62,684 bases of DNA from Chryseobacterium gleum (GCA_945897565.1 CAMDFN010000012.1:1-62684), one strand, 5' to 3'; shown: positions 1 to 8,716, counted from the first letter of the stretch. The notes: generated by a model from the sequence alone, not told the origin. A program made the numbers and translations.

Positions 1-1
1 T

Positions 2-25
2 GCTAAAAAATACCTTTCTGAATGA
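2..25 (+). CDS. C-terminal end of an upstream gene, probable antitoxin (partial)
   Basis: Reading frame 2 from the left edge is open and gives AKKYLSE followed by TGA. That stop overlaps the ATG of the PIN-domain gene in an ATGA arrangement, which is typical of antitoxin-toxin operons. Only seven residues are visible, so the antitoxin assignment rests on position alone. Confidence 0.45.
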   Translation, partial: AKKYLSE

Positions 26-438
26 AGTCAGTTTTAATAGATACAGATGTCTTGTTAGATTTCTATTTAGATCGCAAACCATTTTCTGAAGACAGCCTTC
101 AACTTTTACTCAAATGTGAACAAAAACAATTTCGTGCGTTTATAACTCCAGTCATTATCGCCAATACTTATTGCATTCTACGGAGGCATGCAACGCATCA
201 TTATGTTGTCGAAAGACTACAAATTTTACTTCACACAATTTCCGTTTTAGCAATGGATCAAAAACAAGTGTTGACAGCACTGGAATCCAAATTCACCGAT
301 TTTGAAGATGCGTTGCAATATTTTCCTGCTGTCAACAGCAACAAGATAGATGCCATTATTACCCGCAATATCAAAGACTTCAAGAAATCCGCACTACCTG
401 TATTTACACCGCAAGAATATCTGGCCACCTTATCATAG
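22..438 (+). CDS. PIN-domain ribonuclease, VapC-type toxin
   Basis: This 138-residue protein has the size and acidic pattern of a PIN-domain toxin. It opens with the strand motif VLIDTDVLLD, where the Asp pair starts the metal site. It has further acids mid-protein (TDFEDALQY) and ends with IDAIITRNIKDF, the usual last active-site segment of the family. VapC toxins cleave RNA, often initiator tRNA or rRNA, and are neutralised by the protein encoded just upstream. Its start overlaps the end of the preceding frame by four bases, which supports a toxin-antitoxin operon. The antitoxin lies outside the window, so its type is unknown. It converges with the Fic gene, with two bases between the stops. 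Confidence 0.75.
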   Translation: MKSVLIDTDVLLDFYLDRKPFSEDSLQLLLKCEQKQFRAFITPVIIANTYCILRRHATHHYVVERLQILLHTISVLAMDQKQVLTALESKFTDFEDALQYFPAVNSNKIDAIITRNIKDFKKSALPVFTPQEYLATLS

Positions 439-440
439 CC

Positions 441-1502
441 CTACCCCGCCATCTCTAAATGGGCTTTCAATGAAGCCAACACGTAGTCGATGACAAACAG
501 CTGGAAATCATTTGAATCGTGGTAAAGCTGGACTTTTTCGAGTGCGTTGTAATAGGCTAATCTGCTTTTCTTTCCGCCTTTGATATTGGTTGTTGTAAAG
601 CCGTTTTGCCATAAAATGAGGTTCATGACCAAACGTGCTGTGCGGCCGTTGCCATCAATGAACGGATGAATAGTGACCAAGCGCTCGTGCATTTCGGCTG
701 CTAAAATAACGGAGTGTAAACGCCCAAGGTTTTGTTCGTAGAAAAGGAAGTAGTCTTCCATGAGTTTGTCGAGCAAATAAGGCGCTGGCGGCACATGCAT
801 GCTGCCTGATATCAGCACAGGTACACTGCGGTATTTGCCGGCGTGTTGGTCTTGTATGCCTTTTAAAATGAGCTGATGAATTTGCTTGAGCACATGGCTA
901 TTCAAACGTAATTGATTTTGAACTAAATCTTTGATGAAATGAATGGCTTGCTGATGATTGACAGCTTCCAAATGCTCTTGCATGCTTTTACCACCAATGG
1001 TGATGCCTTCATTGATCACCAGATGGGTTTCTTGCAGTGTGAGCGTATTTCCTTCAATCCGATTGGACTCATAGGTATAGGCCGTATGAAAGTAGGCTTG
1101 CATTTTTTCCAATTGCAGCGCATCTAGGGGTTTGGCTGTTTGCCACGCTTTCAAGAGTTCGTCTAGCTGGGCTAGTTTAGTTTTGATTTTTTTGGAAGGT
1201 TTAGCACTTTCGAAATCAGCATCTTTTAGTAAATAACTGACCCGCTCTTCGGCAAGGTGTAAAATTTGGGGTGCCAATTGCGGATAATGCTGGACAATTT
1301 GCACAATTTCTTGTGCTAAATAATGTGTCAGGACATCGCTGTGTGAAAGTTCTAGCGCAACTGCTATTTTTTGCATCTGTAGGGCTGTAGGCTTCCGTTT
1401 ACCTGCAAGAATACGACTCATGAGACTGGAGTCAATGCCAATTTGCTGTGCAATTTCATGCACTTTATAGCCTTTTTGCTTGCAGATTTCTTGTAGATTC
1501 AT
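441..1502 (-). CDS. XRE-type HTH and Fic domain protein (probable AMPylator)
   Basis: The first 60 residues form an XRE/HTH_3 helix-turn-helix (IAQQIGIDSSLMSRILAGKRKP). The central to C-terminal part is a Fic domain with the full active-site motif HPFIDGNGR at about residues 279-287; its His is the catalytic base and DGN binds the Mg-nucleotide. An inhibitory-helix motif of the [S/T]xxxE[G/N] form (SNRIEG, about 146-151) precedes the Fic core, which marks a class II, self-inhibited Fic. Such enzymes usually transfer AMP to a Tyr, Ser or Thr hydroxyl of a target protein; the target cannot be read here. The HTH suggests the protein also binds DNA, and a palindrome directly abuts the start codon. 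The gene ends in TAG. Confidence 0.88.
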   Translation of the reverse strand: MNLQEICKQKGYKVHEIAQQIGIDSSLMSRILAGKRKPTALQMQKIAVALELSHSDVLTHYLAQEIVQIVQHYPQLAPQILHLAEERVSYLLKDADFESAKPSKKIKTKLAQLDELLKAWQTAKPLDALQLEKMQAYFHTAYTYESNRIEGNTLTLQETHLVINEGITIGGKSMQEHLEAVNHQQAIHFIKDLVQNQLRLNSHVLKQIHQLILKGIQDQHAGKYRSVPVLISGSMHVPPAPYLLDKLMEDYFLFYEQNLGRLHSVILAAEMHERLVTIHPFIDGNGRTARLVMNLILWQNGFTTTNIKGGKKSRLAYYNALEKVQLYHDSNDFQLFVIDYVLASLKAHLEMAG

Positions 1503-1525
1503 ATCATGACTTTTTTTGTCATGAT
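1503..1525. promoter_or_regulatory. Perfect inverted repeat at the Fic gene start, probable autoregulatory operator
   Basis: ATCATGAC and GTCATGAT form eight-base arms around seven T residues. The right-hand arm on the minus strand touches the ATG of the HTH-Fic gene. A TAAATTTA sequence resembling a Bacteroidota -7 element overlaps the distal arm, so binding would block transcription. That the encoded HTH is the binder is inferred. Confidence 0.6.
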
Positions 1526-1538
1526 AAATTTAATCATT

Positions 1539-2282
1539 TTAAACTTCCCGAGCAAGAATACCCATTACTTCCTTCCCCGCCTCTACATGCCCCATGTGGC
1601 CACAATCAAGTAAATGGATGCTTGGGCCACTAATTTTAGCCTGAAGTTCTTCGACGCTCACCAAACGATCCAACTTGCCGTGAATGAAAACAAATTGGTC
1701 AGGGTTGGCATTGACGTAATCGGTGAAGTCGGTTCTTTCGCGCATGGCGAGTGCGGCAAAAGCAATTGCTTCTGGGTTCATGCAATTCGCTTCTTGGATG
1801 AGTGCCTGGATAACCTGGCCTTGTTCAAGCGGATTAGAAAACAAGTTGGGAATGGCCTCTCGGAGAAAATGAGACTTGGCTTGGTGCACAAAATTGGCAA
1901 CTCGAATGCGGTCTTGCTTTTTTTGTTCGGAGTCTGACCAACAGTTGGAGTTGAGTAAAATGAGCCGTTCAAAACCCTTCGATTGAGAAAGTTCCAAACC
2001 AACGTACGCACCCATAGAATGTCCGACAACGGTATAGTTCTCAATAGATAAATGAGCTAAAACCCGTTGAACTTCTAGTGCCATTAATTGGATGGAAGGC
2101 GAATTTAACAGTTCAAAAGACCAACCATGACCTGGTAAATCGATGCGGATTTGCTGAATAGGAAGTTCGTCAAGAGGAAGGTAGTCCCACATGGTGGAAG
2201 ACTCTAAAAAGCCATGCAAGAAGACCCAAGCTGGGCCTTCGCCATGGACAGCATAATGTAAACTAAACGGAAGTTCAGGCAT
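1539..2282 (-). CDS. Alpha/beta-fold hydrolase
   Basis: This 247-residue hydrolase has the family landmarks in order: the oxyanion segment FLHGFLES near the start, the nucleophile elbow GHSMG, an acidic residue in GKLDRLVS, and the catalytic His in DCGHMGHVE near the C-terminus. There is no signal peptide, so it should be cytoplasmic. The substrate cannot be deduced; MenH-like or general esterase/lipase members look the same by motif. Its first codons overlap the end of the Xaa-Pro aminopeptidase gene by eight bases, so the two are co-transcribed. Confidence 0.85.
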   Translation of the reverse strand: MPELPFSLHYAVHGEGPAWVFLHGFLESSTMWDYLPLDELPIQQIRIDLPGHGWSFELLNSPSIQLMALEVQRVLAHLSIENYTVVGHSMGAYVGLELSQSKGFERLILLNSNCWSDSEQKKQDRIRVANFVHQAKSHFLREAIPNLFSNPLEQGQVIQALIQEANCMNPEAIAFAALAMRERTDFTDYVNANPDQFVFIHGKLDRLVSVEELQAKISGPSIHLLDCGHMGHVEAGKEVMGILAREV

Positions 2283-3567
2283 TCATGAGGGCTTCAATTT
2301 CGTCGGCCTCGATAGGAATATTGCCCATGAGGTTGAACGGCGCGCCGTTGGCCTGAACCACAACGTCGTCTTCTAGGCGGATGCCCAAACCTTCTTCGGG
2401 AATGTAAATACCGGGCTCAACGGTAAAAACCATATTGGCCACAATTGGCTCGTGCCACAACCCGACGTCGTGGGTGTCTAGGCCCAAGAAGTGAGAAGTG
2501 CCGTGCATGAAGTATTTCTTGTAAGCTGGCCAAGCTGGGTCTTGTTTTTTGATGTCCTCCATTGAAATCAGGCCTAAATTGACCAATTGTTCTTCCATTA
2601 AAGCACCAACTTGCTTGTGGTATTCGGCCATGATTGTGCCCGGTACCAAAAGTTTGGTGGCTTCGTTTTTGACGTGAAGAACAGCGTTATAGGCGGCTTT
2701 CTGACGGGCCGTGAAGCGTCCGTTTACCGGAATACAGCGCGTAAGATCAGAACTGTAGTTGGCGTATTCGGCCCCTACATCTAGCAAAATGACGTCGCCA
2801 TCTAAACATTGTTGGTTGTTTTCGATGTAGTGCAACACACAAGCATTTTTACCAGAAGCGATGATTGGCGTATAGGCAAAACCTTTAGAGCGCTTGCGCA
2901 AAAATTCATGGGCAAGCTCTGCCTCGATTTCGTATTCCCAAACACCGGGCTTGATGAAGCCTAGCAGCCTGCGCACACCTGCTTCGGTAATGTTGCAGGC
3001 CATTTGCAGCAAATCGAGTTCTGTCGCTTCTTTTACAGAGCGTATTTTGTGCAGGATCGGTGCTGCTTTGTATACTTGATGTGCGGGGTAGTCTTGCTTG
3101 ACTTGTTTGATGAAGCGGTCTTCGCGGGTTTCTACCTCGGTATTGGCGCGCAAGTGTTCGTTGTTATTGAGATAAATACCGCTGGCCTCTGCCATCATTT
3201 GCTTGAAAATAGTAGGGAATTGTTGGAGCCAATAAACCGTCTGAACACCTGAGGTTTCAAAAGCAGTTTGTTTGGTGAGTTTCTCGCCTTCCCAGATAGC
3301 GATGAGCTCGCTGGTTTCTTTCAAAAATAAGACCTCGCGGTGCGCAGGGTTGCTAGCGTTTGGAAAGAGCACCAAAATAGATTCTTCTTGATCTACGCCA
3401 GAAAGATATAAGATATCGCGGTGTTGGGCAAAAGGCAAGGTGCTGTCTGCCGATACAGGATAGATATCATTAGAATTGAAGATAGCAAGTGAGCCAGCTG
3501 CCATTTGAGCAGTGAATTTTTGGCGGTTGGCCATGTAAAGTGCCTTATCGATGCGGTCGTATTTCAT
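2275..3567 (-). CDS. pepP: Xaa-Pro aminopeptidase (M24B metallopeptidase)
   Basis: The enzyme removes N-terminal residues preceding proline from peptides using two metal ions. It has an N-terminal creatinase-like domain and a C-terminal pita-bread domain. The five metal ligands are visible: two Asp in LLDVGAEYANYSSDLTR, a His in HGTSHFLGLDTHD, and Glu residues in TVEPGIY and GIRLEDD. The frame is open 15 codons further upstream, but I start at MKYDRIDKA because the longer form would overlap the carbonic-anhydrase gene and add a non-conserved leader. It is the second gene of a tight minus-strand group with the gamma-carbonic anhydrase upstream and the hydrolase downstream. Confidence 0.9.
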   Translation of the reverse strand: MKYDRIDKALYMANRQKFTAQMAAGSLAIFNSNDIYPVSADSTLPFAQHRDILYLSGVDQEESILVLFPNASNPAHREVLFLKETSELIAIWEGEKLTKQTAFETSGVQTVYWLQQFPTIFKQMMAEASGIYLNNNEHLRANTEVETREDRFIKQVKQDYPAHQVYKAAPILHKIRSVKEATELDLLQMACNITEAGVRRLLGFIKPGVWEYEIEAELAHEFLRKRSKGFAYTPIIASGKNACVLHYIENNQQCLDGDVILLDVGAEYANYSSDLTRCIPVNGRFTARQKAAYNAVLHVKNEATKLLVPGTIMAEYHKQVGALMEEQLVNLGLISMEDIKKQDPAWPAYKKYFMHGTSHFLGLDTHDVGLWHEPIVANMVFTVEPGIYIPEEGLGIRLEDDVVVQANGAPFNLMGNIPIEADEIEALMNA

Positions 3568-3590
3568 GAAAGCTGAGTTTGGAAGTAAAT

Positions 3591-4112
3591 TTAAGGGTTC
3601 TCTTTGAACCAACTAGAATAAAGCACATAATTGTTGGCAATGCGCTGCACTTCTCCGGTAAATAATTCTGGAGATAGCGTTTTGATTTTTTTGGCTGGGA
3701 TGCCCGCATAGATAGACCAAGATTCGACGCGTGTGCCTTCGGTCAAAACCGCGCCGGCCGCGACAATACTGTTGGCTTCGATGTAGCAGTTGTCCATGAC
3801 GATAGAGCCCATGCCGATCAGGACGTTGTCTTCTATTGTGCAGCCGTGCACTAAGGCGTTGTGACCAATAGAGACGTTGTTGCCGATATGGAGTTTCGTT
3901 TTTTCGTAGGTGCAATGCAAAACTGCGCCGTCTTGAATGTTGACTTTATTGCCCATGCGGATGCTATTGACATCGCCGCGCACAACTGCCGAAAACCATA
4001 CCGAACATTGCTCGCCCATCTGGACGTCGCCGACAACTGTGGCGTTTTCTGCCAAAAAACAATCCGGACCAATTTGGGGTTCGAAACCCCTACATGCTTT
4101 GATAAGTGCCAT
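3591..4112 (-). CDS. Gamma-carbonic anhydrase-like hexapeptide-repeat protein
   Basis: The protein is a left-handed beta-helix built of hexapeptide repeats (for example VVGDVQMGEQ, KLHIGNNVSIG, EDNVLIGMGSIV). His residues in AVLHCTYE and SIGHNALVHGC match the trimer-interface Zn site of the gamma-carbonic anhydrase / YrdA / PaaY family. About 173 residues is normal for this family. I chose the start at MALIKACRG; the longer open frame adds a 22-residue leader rich in aromatics and His that does not fit the family. Carbonic anhydrase activity is likely but not certain, since many relatives have untested activity. Confidence 0.85.
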   Translation of the reverse strand: MALIKACRGFEPQIGPDCFLAENATVVGDVQMGEQCSVWFSAVVRGDVNSIRMGNKVNIQDGAVLHCTYEKTKLHIGNNVSIGHNALVHGCTIEDNVLIGMGSIVMDNCYIEANSIVAAGAVLTEGTRVESWSIYAGIPAKKIKTLSPELFTGEVQRIANNYVLYSSWFKENP

Positions 4113-4208
4113 CAAACAAAGGTAGTAAAATGGACTCGTTATGTAATGTTTTCGATGATGTAACCAATAAACAAACATAGCGTATACTGCCCGTTCTTAT
4201 TTCAAAAC

Positions 4209-5339
4209 ATGAAACGCATCATTCAAAGCAAGTGGTTTAAAATACCTTATCGCATTGCACTTTATGGTTTCGCTGCCTACGGCGTAGCGCTAGTGGGTGT
4301 TTTTGTCGCACTCAAACTGCGCCTCACCGACGACAAAGGCCTTGTAGACAACAACAACCGCTATTTTCAGTCGATGCACGACAAATACAATCAGGATTTT
4401 AAAGTAGATAGCGCTTCTATTGTCGCATACCGAAACGAGATTTTGCAGCGCATCAATTTAGTCAATGCTTATTACCCAAAGAACGCACGCATTATTCTCG
4501 ATGCCTGGGCACAGTCTAAGTCAGAAAAAACAGCGCTTCAAATGCTTTCGGCCTTCGACCTCAAACTCAAAGACAACAAAAGCTACCAACGCAAATTGCG
4601 TGCGCTTCTTGCCAAAAATAAAGCGACAAGCAAAGCCAAAGGCGGCAATGCTTTTGAATGGATGGACTACATGGAGTGGTCTTACTTCAAAGAAGCGGTG
4701 GCCAAAGACAAGCGGTATATTGATTCGGCAGCTGCAGCCTGCGGAATAGAACCACGCATGATTGTAGCGTGTTTGGTGGGCGAACAAGTGCGGCTTTTCA
4801 ATTCAAGAAGAGAGCGTTTTAAAGATTTTGTAGCACCTTTGAAAACGTTGGCGCTGGAAACCAACATGTCTTTTGGCGTTACGGGCATCAAGGAAAACAC
4901 CGCCCGCAACATTGAAAACTACCTCAAAGACCTAAACAGCCCGTTTTATTGCGGAGCCAAATACGAACACCTTCTCGATTACGACTCTAGCCGCAACTAC
5001 AGCAACCAACACAATGACACGTTAAGTTTAAGGGTGAAACGCTTGGTGCAATACAAAGACCACTATTATTCTTATCTCTACGCGGGTACTTTCATCCGTC
5101 AAATTGCAGCTCAGTGGGAAAAAGCAGGTTATCCGATAGACGAGCGCCCAGAAATTTTAGCTTCAATATTCAACCTTGGCTACAACAAATCTAAACCCAA
5201 AAAGAACCCAGCTGCTGGCGGTTCTAATTTCAAGATTCGAGAAAAAGATTACACTTTCGGTGGTGTAGCTTACGATTTTTACTATTCTGGCGAAATGCTA
5301 GAAGAGTTCCCGTATGCGGAGGTGAAGATCAGTAGGTAA
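4209..5339 (+). CDS. Membrane-anchored protein with lysozyme/transglycosylase-like features
   Basis: A single N-terminal membrane segment (about residues 14-36) is followed by a mostly helical exported region of 340 residues. ACLVGEQVRLF with a Glu, then SFGVTGIKENTA, then ILASIFNLGYN, resembles the catalytic Glu, the S-[FY]-G-[LV]-x-Q-[IM] segment and the AxxxYNxG helix of soluble lytic transglycosylases. The match is loose, so peptidoglycan cleavage is only a proposal. It reads divergently from the carbonic-anhydrase gene and overlaps the YigZ gene tail-to-tail by 11 bases. Confidence 0.55.
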   Translation: MKRIIQSKWFKIPYRIALYGFAAYGVALVGVFVALKLRLTDDKGLVDNNNRYFQSMHDKYNQDFKVDSASIVAYRNEILQRINLVNAYYPKNARIILDAWAQSKSEKTALQMLSAFDLKLKDNKSYQRKLRALLAKNKATSKAKGGNAFEWMDYMEWSYFKEAVAKDKRYIDSAAAACGIEPRMIVACLVGEQVRLFNSRRERFKDFVAPLKTLALETNMSFGVTGIKENTARNIENYLKDLNSPFYCGAKYEHLLDYDSSRNYSNQHNDTLSLRVKRLVQYKDHYYSYLYAGTFIRQIAAQWEKAGYPIDERPEILASIFNLGYNKSKPKKNPAAGGSNFKIREKDYTFGGVAYDFYYSGEMLEEFPYAEVKISR

Positions 5340-5910
5340 GAGGAGCCAACAAAGACAGCATTTTGTCCTTTTCTGACTTTGAAATCCGAAAAGAAAGTTC
5401 ACATTTTTCTGAAAGGACCTGACTGATGATCTGAACCTTCTCTCTTTTCAAAAGGTCCATCACTAAATGCATTTTCTCGTAGGCAAAACTAATTAGGAGG
5501 TCCAGCTCCTCCTCTTTTTCGATAATAAGCGCAGCTTCTAAAGCTTCCTTTGCGGCAGTTCGGTAAGCCGATATGAGCCCTCCTACTCCTAAATTGGTGC
5601 CGCCATAATATCGCACCACGGCAATAAGTACATTGGTCAGTTCAAAAGCTTGAATTTGCCCTAGAATAGGTGGGCCTGCAGAATTGGAGGGTTCGCCGTC
5701 ATCAGAAGACCTGTATAATTTGTGGTCTGCACCTAGGCGAAAAGCTGCACAAACATGCACGGCTTGATGGTGTTCTTTGCGCTTCTCAGCGATGAAAGCC
5801 ATCACTTCAGCTTCTGAGGTCACCGGAACGGCAAAGGCCAAGAATTTAGATCCTTTTTCTTTGTAGAATCCTTCGCTGCTGTTTGCGAGTGTTTTGTAGG
5901 TAGCCACCAC
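5329..5910 (-). CDS. YigZ/IMPACT family protein
   Basis: The 193-residue protein carries the family signatures SSDDGEPSNSAGPPIL and VVRYYGGTNLGVGGLISAY in its N-terminal UPF0029 domain, plus a short ferredoxin-like C-terminal domain. Relatives bind nucleic acid or ribosomes (IMPACT/YIH1), but the bacterial role is not settled. The start is GTG: no ATG is available and an in-frame TAA lies three codons upstream. A TAATTTCG element ends two bases upstream of the start codon, so the mRNA may be leaderless. Confidence 0.85.
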   Translation of the reverse strand: MVATYKTLANSSEGFYKEKGSKFLAFAVPVTSEAEVMAFIAEKRKEHHQAVHVCAAFRLGADHKLYRSSDDGEPSNSAGPPILGQIQAFELTNVLIAVVRYYGGTNLGVGGLISAYRTAAKEALEAALIIEKEEELDLLISFAYEKMHLVMDLLKREKVQIISQVLSEKCELSFRISKSEKDKMLSLLAPLTY

Positions 5911-5911
5911 G

Positions 5912-5940
5912 CGAAATTACATGCATTATCCGTAATTTCG
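5912..5940. promoter_or_regulatory. Nine-base perfect inverted repeat between divergent genes; paired -7 elements
   Basis: CGAAATTAC and GTAATTTCG are separated by 11 bases. Each arm contains TAATTTCG, one mismatch from the Bacteroidota -7 consensus TAnnTTTG, and each points outward at its gene. The distance to the two start codons is two and four bases. It may be two symmetric promoters, an operator, or both. Confidence 0.5.
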
Positions 5941-5944
5941 GACG

Positions 5945-7303
5945 ATGAACTTCAAAATCGTTTACATCTGTGTTTTGCTCAGTTTGGCCTTTGCCTGTGG
6001 CGATGACCCCATAACGCCACCACCAACCAGTGGCCCGCAGCAATACGGCACACCGCTTACGAATGTGCCCGATGTTGACAAGGCAACCATCTATGAAGTG
6101 AATTTACGCGCGCAATCTAGTGCAGGAACTTTGCAGGGTGTGATTTCCAAACTTGAGCATATCAAAAGTGTAGGTACGAACATCATTTGGCTGATGCCTA
6201 TTTACGAGCAAGGTGTCGTTAATAGTGTTGGTTCGCCTTACAGCGTCAAGGATTATCAAAAGGTGAGCTCAGAATATGGCAGCCTTGCCGACTTGCGCGC
6301 CCTCACCGACCAAGCCCATGCGTTAGGAATGGCGGTTATCTTAGACTGGGTTGGCAACCACACCTCCTGGGACCACCCCTGGATTACTGCGCACCCAGAG
6401 TGGTATAGCCAAAATGCCAACGGACAAATCATCATTCCGCCCGGCACCAACTGGAACGACGTTGCCGACCTCAACTTTGATCAAACGGCCATGCGCAAGG
6501 CGCAGATAGACGCCATGAAATACTGGATTTTGGAAGCCAACGTGGACGGGTTTCGCTGCGACTACGCAGACGGCGTGCCTTTCGATTTTTGGGATGAGGC
6601 TATTAGTGCATTGAAATCCATACCCAAAAGAGATGTCTTGATGCTTGCCGAGGGAGCGCGCTCAGATCACTACCAAGCTGGCTTTGACCTCACCTACAGC
6701 TGGAACTACTACACGGCCCTTAAAAATATTTGGGCGGGTTCAGCAACAAGTTTGCTCACTACAACCCATCAAGTTGAAATGGCCTCTTTGCCTAACGGTA
6801 AAAGCAAAGTTCGCTTCACCACCAACCACGATCAATCTGCCTGGGAGGCTTCTCCGATGACGCTTTTTAACGGAAAGAATGGCGCCATTGCAGCAAGCGT
6901 AGCCAATATTTTTTCTGGTGGCGTACCCTTATTGTACACTGGGCAAGAAGTCGGCAAAACTGGTACTACTCCATTCTTCTCCAATACAAACATCAATTGG
7001 AGCGCCAATGCCGATATGCTGGCTGCCTACCAAAAATGCTATGCGATTTACAACACTTACCCAGAAGCAAGGGTCAACAATTTTTCCATTTACCAATTAT
7101 CTAATGACCTCATTTGCTGGAAAAAGACAAGTGGCAACGCTTCCTTATTGATTTTGATCAATGTCAGAAATACCAATATCAATGTCACATTACCTCCTGC
7201 ACTTACCGGGACTTTTCTGAATTTAATCAACAATCAAAACGAAGCGCTAGGCACTTCTATAGTGCTCTCACCCTACGCGTATCGCATCTATAAAATGAAC
7301 TAA
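5945..7303 (+). CDS. GH13 alpha-amylase family lipoprotein
   Basis: A signal peptide ends in LAFAC, a lipobox, so the mature protein is probably lipid-anchored. The TIM-barrel catalytic residues are visible: the nucleophile Asp in DGFRCDYADG, the acid/base Glu in LMLAEGA, and the third Asp in FTTNHDQSAW. LDWVGNHTSWDHPW matches conserved region I (DxVxNH). A short beta-sandwich (domain C) follows at the C-terminus. The enzyme should hydrolyse or transfer alpha-glucans at the cell surface. No susC/susD pair is nearby, so this is not a standard starch-utilisation locus. Confidence 0.9.
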   Translation: MNFKIVYICVLLSLAFACGDDPITPPPTSGPQQYGTPLTNVPDVDKATIYEVNLRAQSSAGTLQGVISKLEHIKSVGTNIIWLMPIYEQGVVNSVGSPYSVKDYQKVSSEYGSLADLRALTDQAHALGMAVILDWVGNHTSWDHPWITAHPEWYSQNANGQIIIPPGTNWNDVADLNFDQTAMRKAQIDAMKYWILEANVDGFRCDYADGVPFDFWDEAISALKSIPKRDVLMLAEGARSDHYQAGFDLTYSWNYYTALKNIWAGSATSLLTTTHQVEMASLPNGKSKVRFTTNHDQSAWEASPMTLFNGKNGAIAASVANIFSGGVPLLYTGQEVGKTGTTPFFSNTNINWSANADMLAAYQKCYAIYNTYPEARVNNFSIYQLSNDLICWKKTSGNASLLILINVRNTNINVTLPPALTGTFLNLINNQNEALGTSIVLSPYAYRIYKMN

Positions 7304-7313
7304 TTTTACGCTG

Positions 7314-8174
7314 ATGAACATGAAAGCACTGCTCTTTTTATTCCTCTTGATCCCCTTCTTCAATTTGGCTCAACGCGCCAAGCAAAATGTTGTTTACGAC
7401 GTTGTCAAACTAAAGACCGGACAAATCTTGTACGGCAAAATGCTTGCGTTGGACAACAACTATGTCCTGACCTTCAAAGATCAATACAACCGTACTTACA
7501 TTTTATCTAAGGAAATGTACGAATACATTGAAGAAGACCGCAACTTTACCCAACGCGTTAAAATGGTCGACTCTTTGGTAAATCCACGTAAGATCAATGA
7601 ATTTGATTTCCACGTTGGGCTCAATGCCATGATGGCCGGTTACAACACAGGTTTTGTTCCCGACAACAACTATATTTCAAGCAACAGCAATGGCATGTTT
7701 TACGAAACGCCCATTTGCTTGAGTTTAGGCGCTGGAAAATACTTCCAACGACAACATTATGTAGGAGCTAGCCTAGACCTCCGCGCAATTGGTGGGCCCA
7801 CTATGTTTTCACAATACAGCGCAAATTACCGCTATCTATACGATCGAAATAAAAGCAATATTGCGCGCTATATTCCGATCACGCTTGGTTTTCAGCAAAG
7901 CACCTCTACTGAATATTTTTACGTTCCAGACCTTACTATGCCTCCGTTTCCTGTCGACATCCAAAAAGCATTTGAAACCAACGTATCAAGCCTGCATTTA
8001 GGCATTGGGCACGGGTTCTCTTTTATCGGCAAAGGCCTGCATTATTTCAATCTAGAAATCCTCCTCTACAAAGGTCTTTGGGCCAAGCACTCCATGATCA
8101 GCAACGATTTATATTTGCCCAACCTCAATTACCAAACTGCTGGTGCGCAACTCAAATTGAGTTACCATTTTTAA
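7314..8174 (+). CDS. Predicted secreted/outer-membrane protein, unknown function
   Basis: A signal peptide (LLFLFLLIPFFNLAQ) precedes a short N-terminal module in which VVKLKTGQILYGKML is followed by a strand ending in LTFKD. The remaining 190 residues alternate aromatic and polar residues and end in KLSYHF, a terminal aromatic typical of outer-membrane beta-barrels. It follows the amylase by ten bases. I do not recognise the family. The N-terminal module resembles those in two other proteins of the window, at 19285-20097 and 22439-22882. Confidence 0.7.
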   Translation: MNMKALLFLFLLIPFFNLAQRAKQNVVYDVVKLKTGQILYGKMLALDNNYVLTFKDQYNRTYILSKEMYEYIEEDRNFTQRVKMVDSLVNPRKINEFDFHVGLNAMMAGYNTGFVPDNNYISSNSNGMFYETPICLSLGAGKYFQRQHYVGASLDLRAIGGPTMFSQYSANYRYLYDRNKSNIARYIPITLGFQQSTSTEYFYVPDLTMPPFPVDIQKAFETNVSSLHLGIGHGFSFIGKGLHYFNLEILLYKGLWAKHSMISNDLYLPNLNYQTAGAQLKLSYHF

Positions 8175-8197
8175 ATTAATTATCGTACCTTCAATCA

Positions 8198-8668
8198 ATG
8201 GAACTCCTCTGGACCACTCTCGGCTTTATTTTGATCCTAGCAGGTTTAGTGGGTAGTTTCTTGCCTGTCTTACCCGGCCCACCCATTTCATACGCAGGGC
8301 TCCTGCTGATTCATTTTCTTGGCGGGCACCCACTGTCTACCCCCATTTTAATTGCCTACGCCGTTTTATCCGCAATTTTACTTGTGCTCGACTACTCCCT
8401 CCCCGTCTGGACCACCAAAAAATTTGGCGGCAGTAAAGCCGGTCAGTGGGGCGCCACCATCGGCGTATTAATTGGTCTTTTCGCCGGCCCCTGGGGCATC
8501 ATCCTCGGCCCGCTCATCGGCGCTTATATCGGCGAACTCATCATTGGCCGCAACAACCAAGACGCCTGGCAGTCTGCAAAAGGCGCTTTTTTGGGCTTTT
8601 TACTCGGAACAGGGCTCAAAATCATGTTGGTTGGCGCCATGTTGTGGAGTGCAATTCAAGCTCTTTAG
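8198..8668 (+). CDS. DUF456 family membrane protein
   Basis: The 156-residue protein is almost wholly hydrophobic, with four or five membrane helices and Gly-rich turns (GSFLPVLPGPPISYAG, GLFAGPWGIILGPLIGAYIGEL). The pattern matches the DUF456 family of small inner-membrane proteins, whose function is unknown. The Gly-zipper-like helices resemble those of small pore or membrane-shaping proteins, but that is only an impression. Confidence 0.8.
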   Translation: MELLWTTLGFILILAGLVGSFLPVLPGPPISYAGLLLIHFLGGHPLSTPILIAYAVLSAILLVLDYSLPVWTTKKFGGSKAGQWGATIGVLIGLFAGPWGIILGPLIGAYIGELIIGRNNQDAWQSAKGAFLGFLLGTGLKIMLVGAMLWSAIQAL

Positions 8669-8700
8669 CACTCAAGATCATCCAATAATTAAATTTTCAC

Positions 8701-8708
8701 TATTTTTG
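8701..8708 (+). promoter_or_regulatory. Bacteroidota -7 element before the ankyrin gene
   Basis: TATTTTTG fits TAnnTTTG and lies eight bases before the ATG of the ankyrin gene. No clear TTG -33 element is found at the usual distance, so confidence is moderate. Confidence 0.4.
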
Positions 8709-8716
8709 CAGCACCT

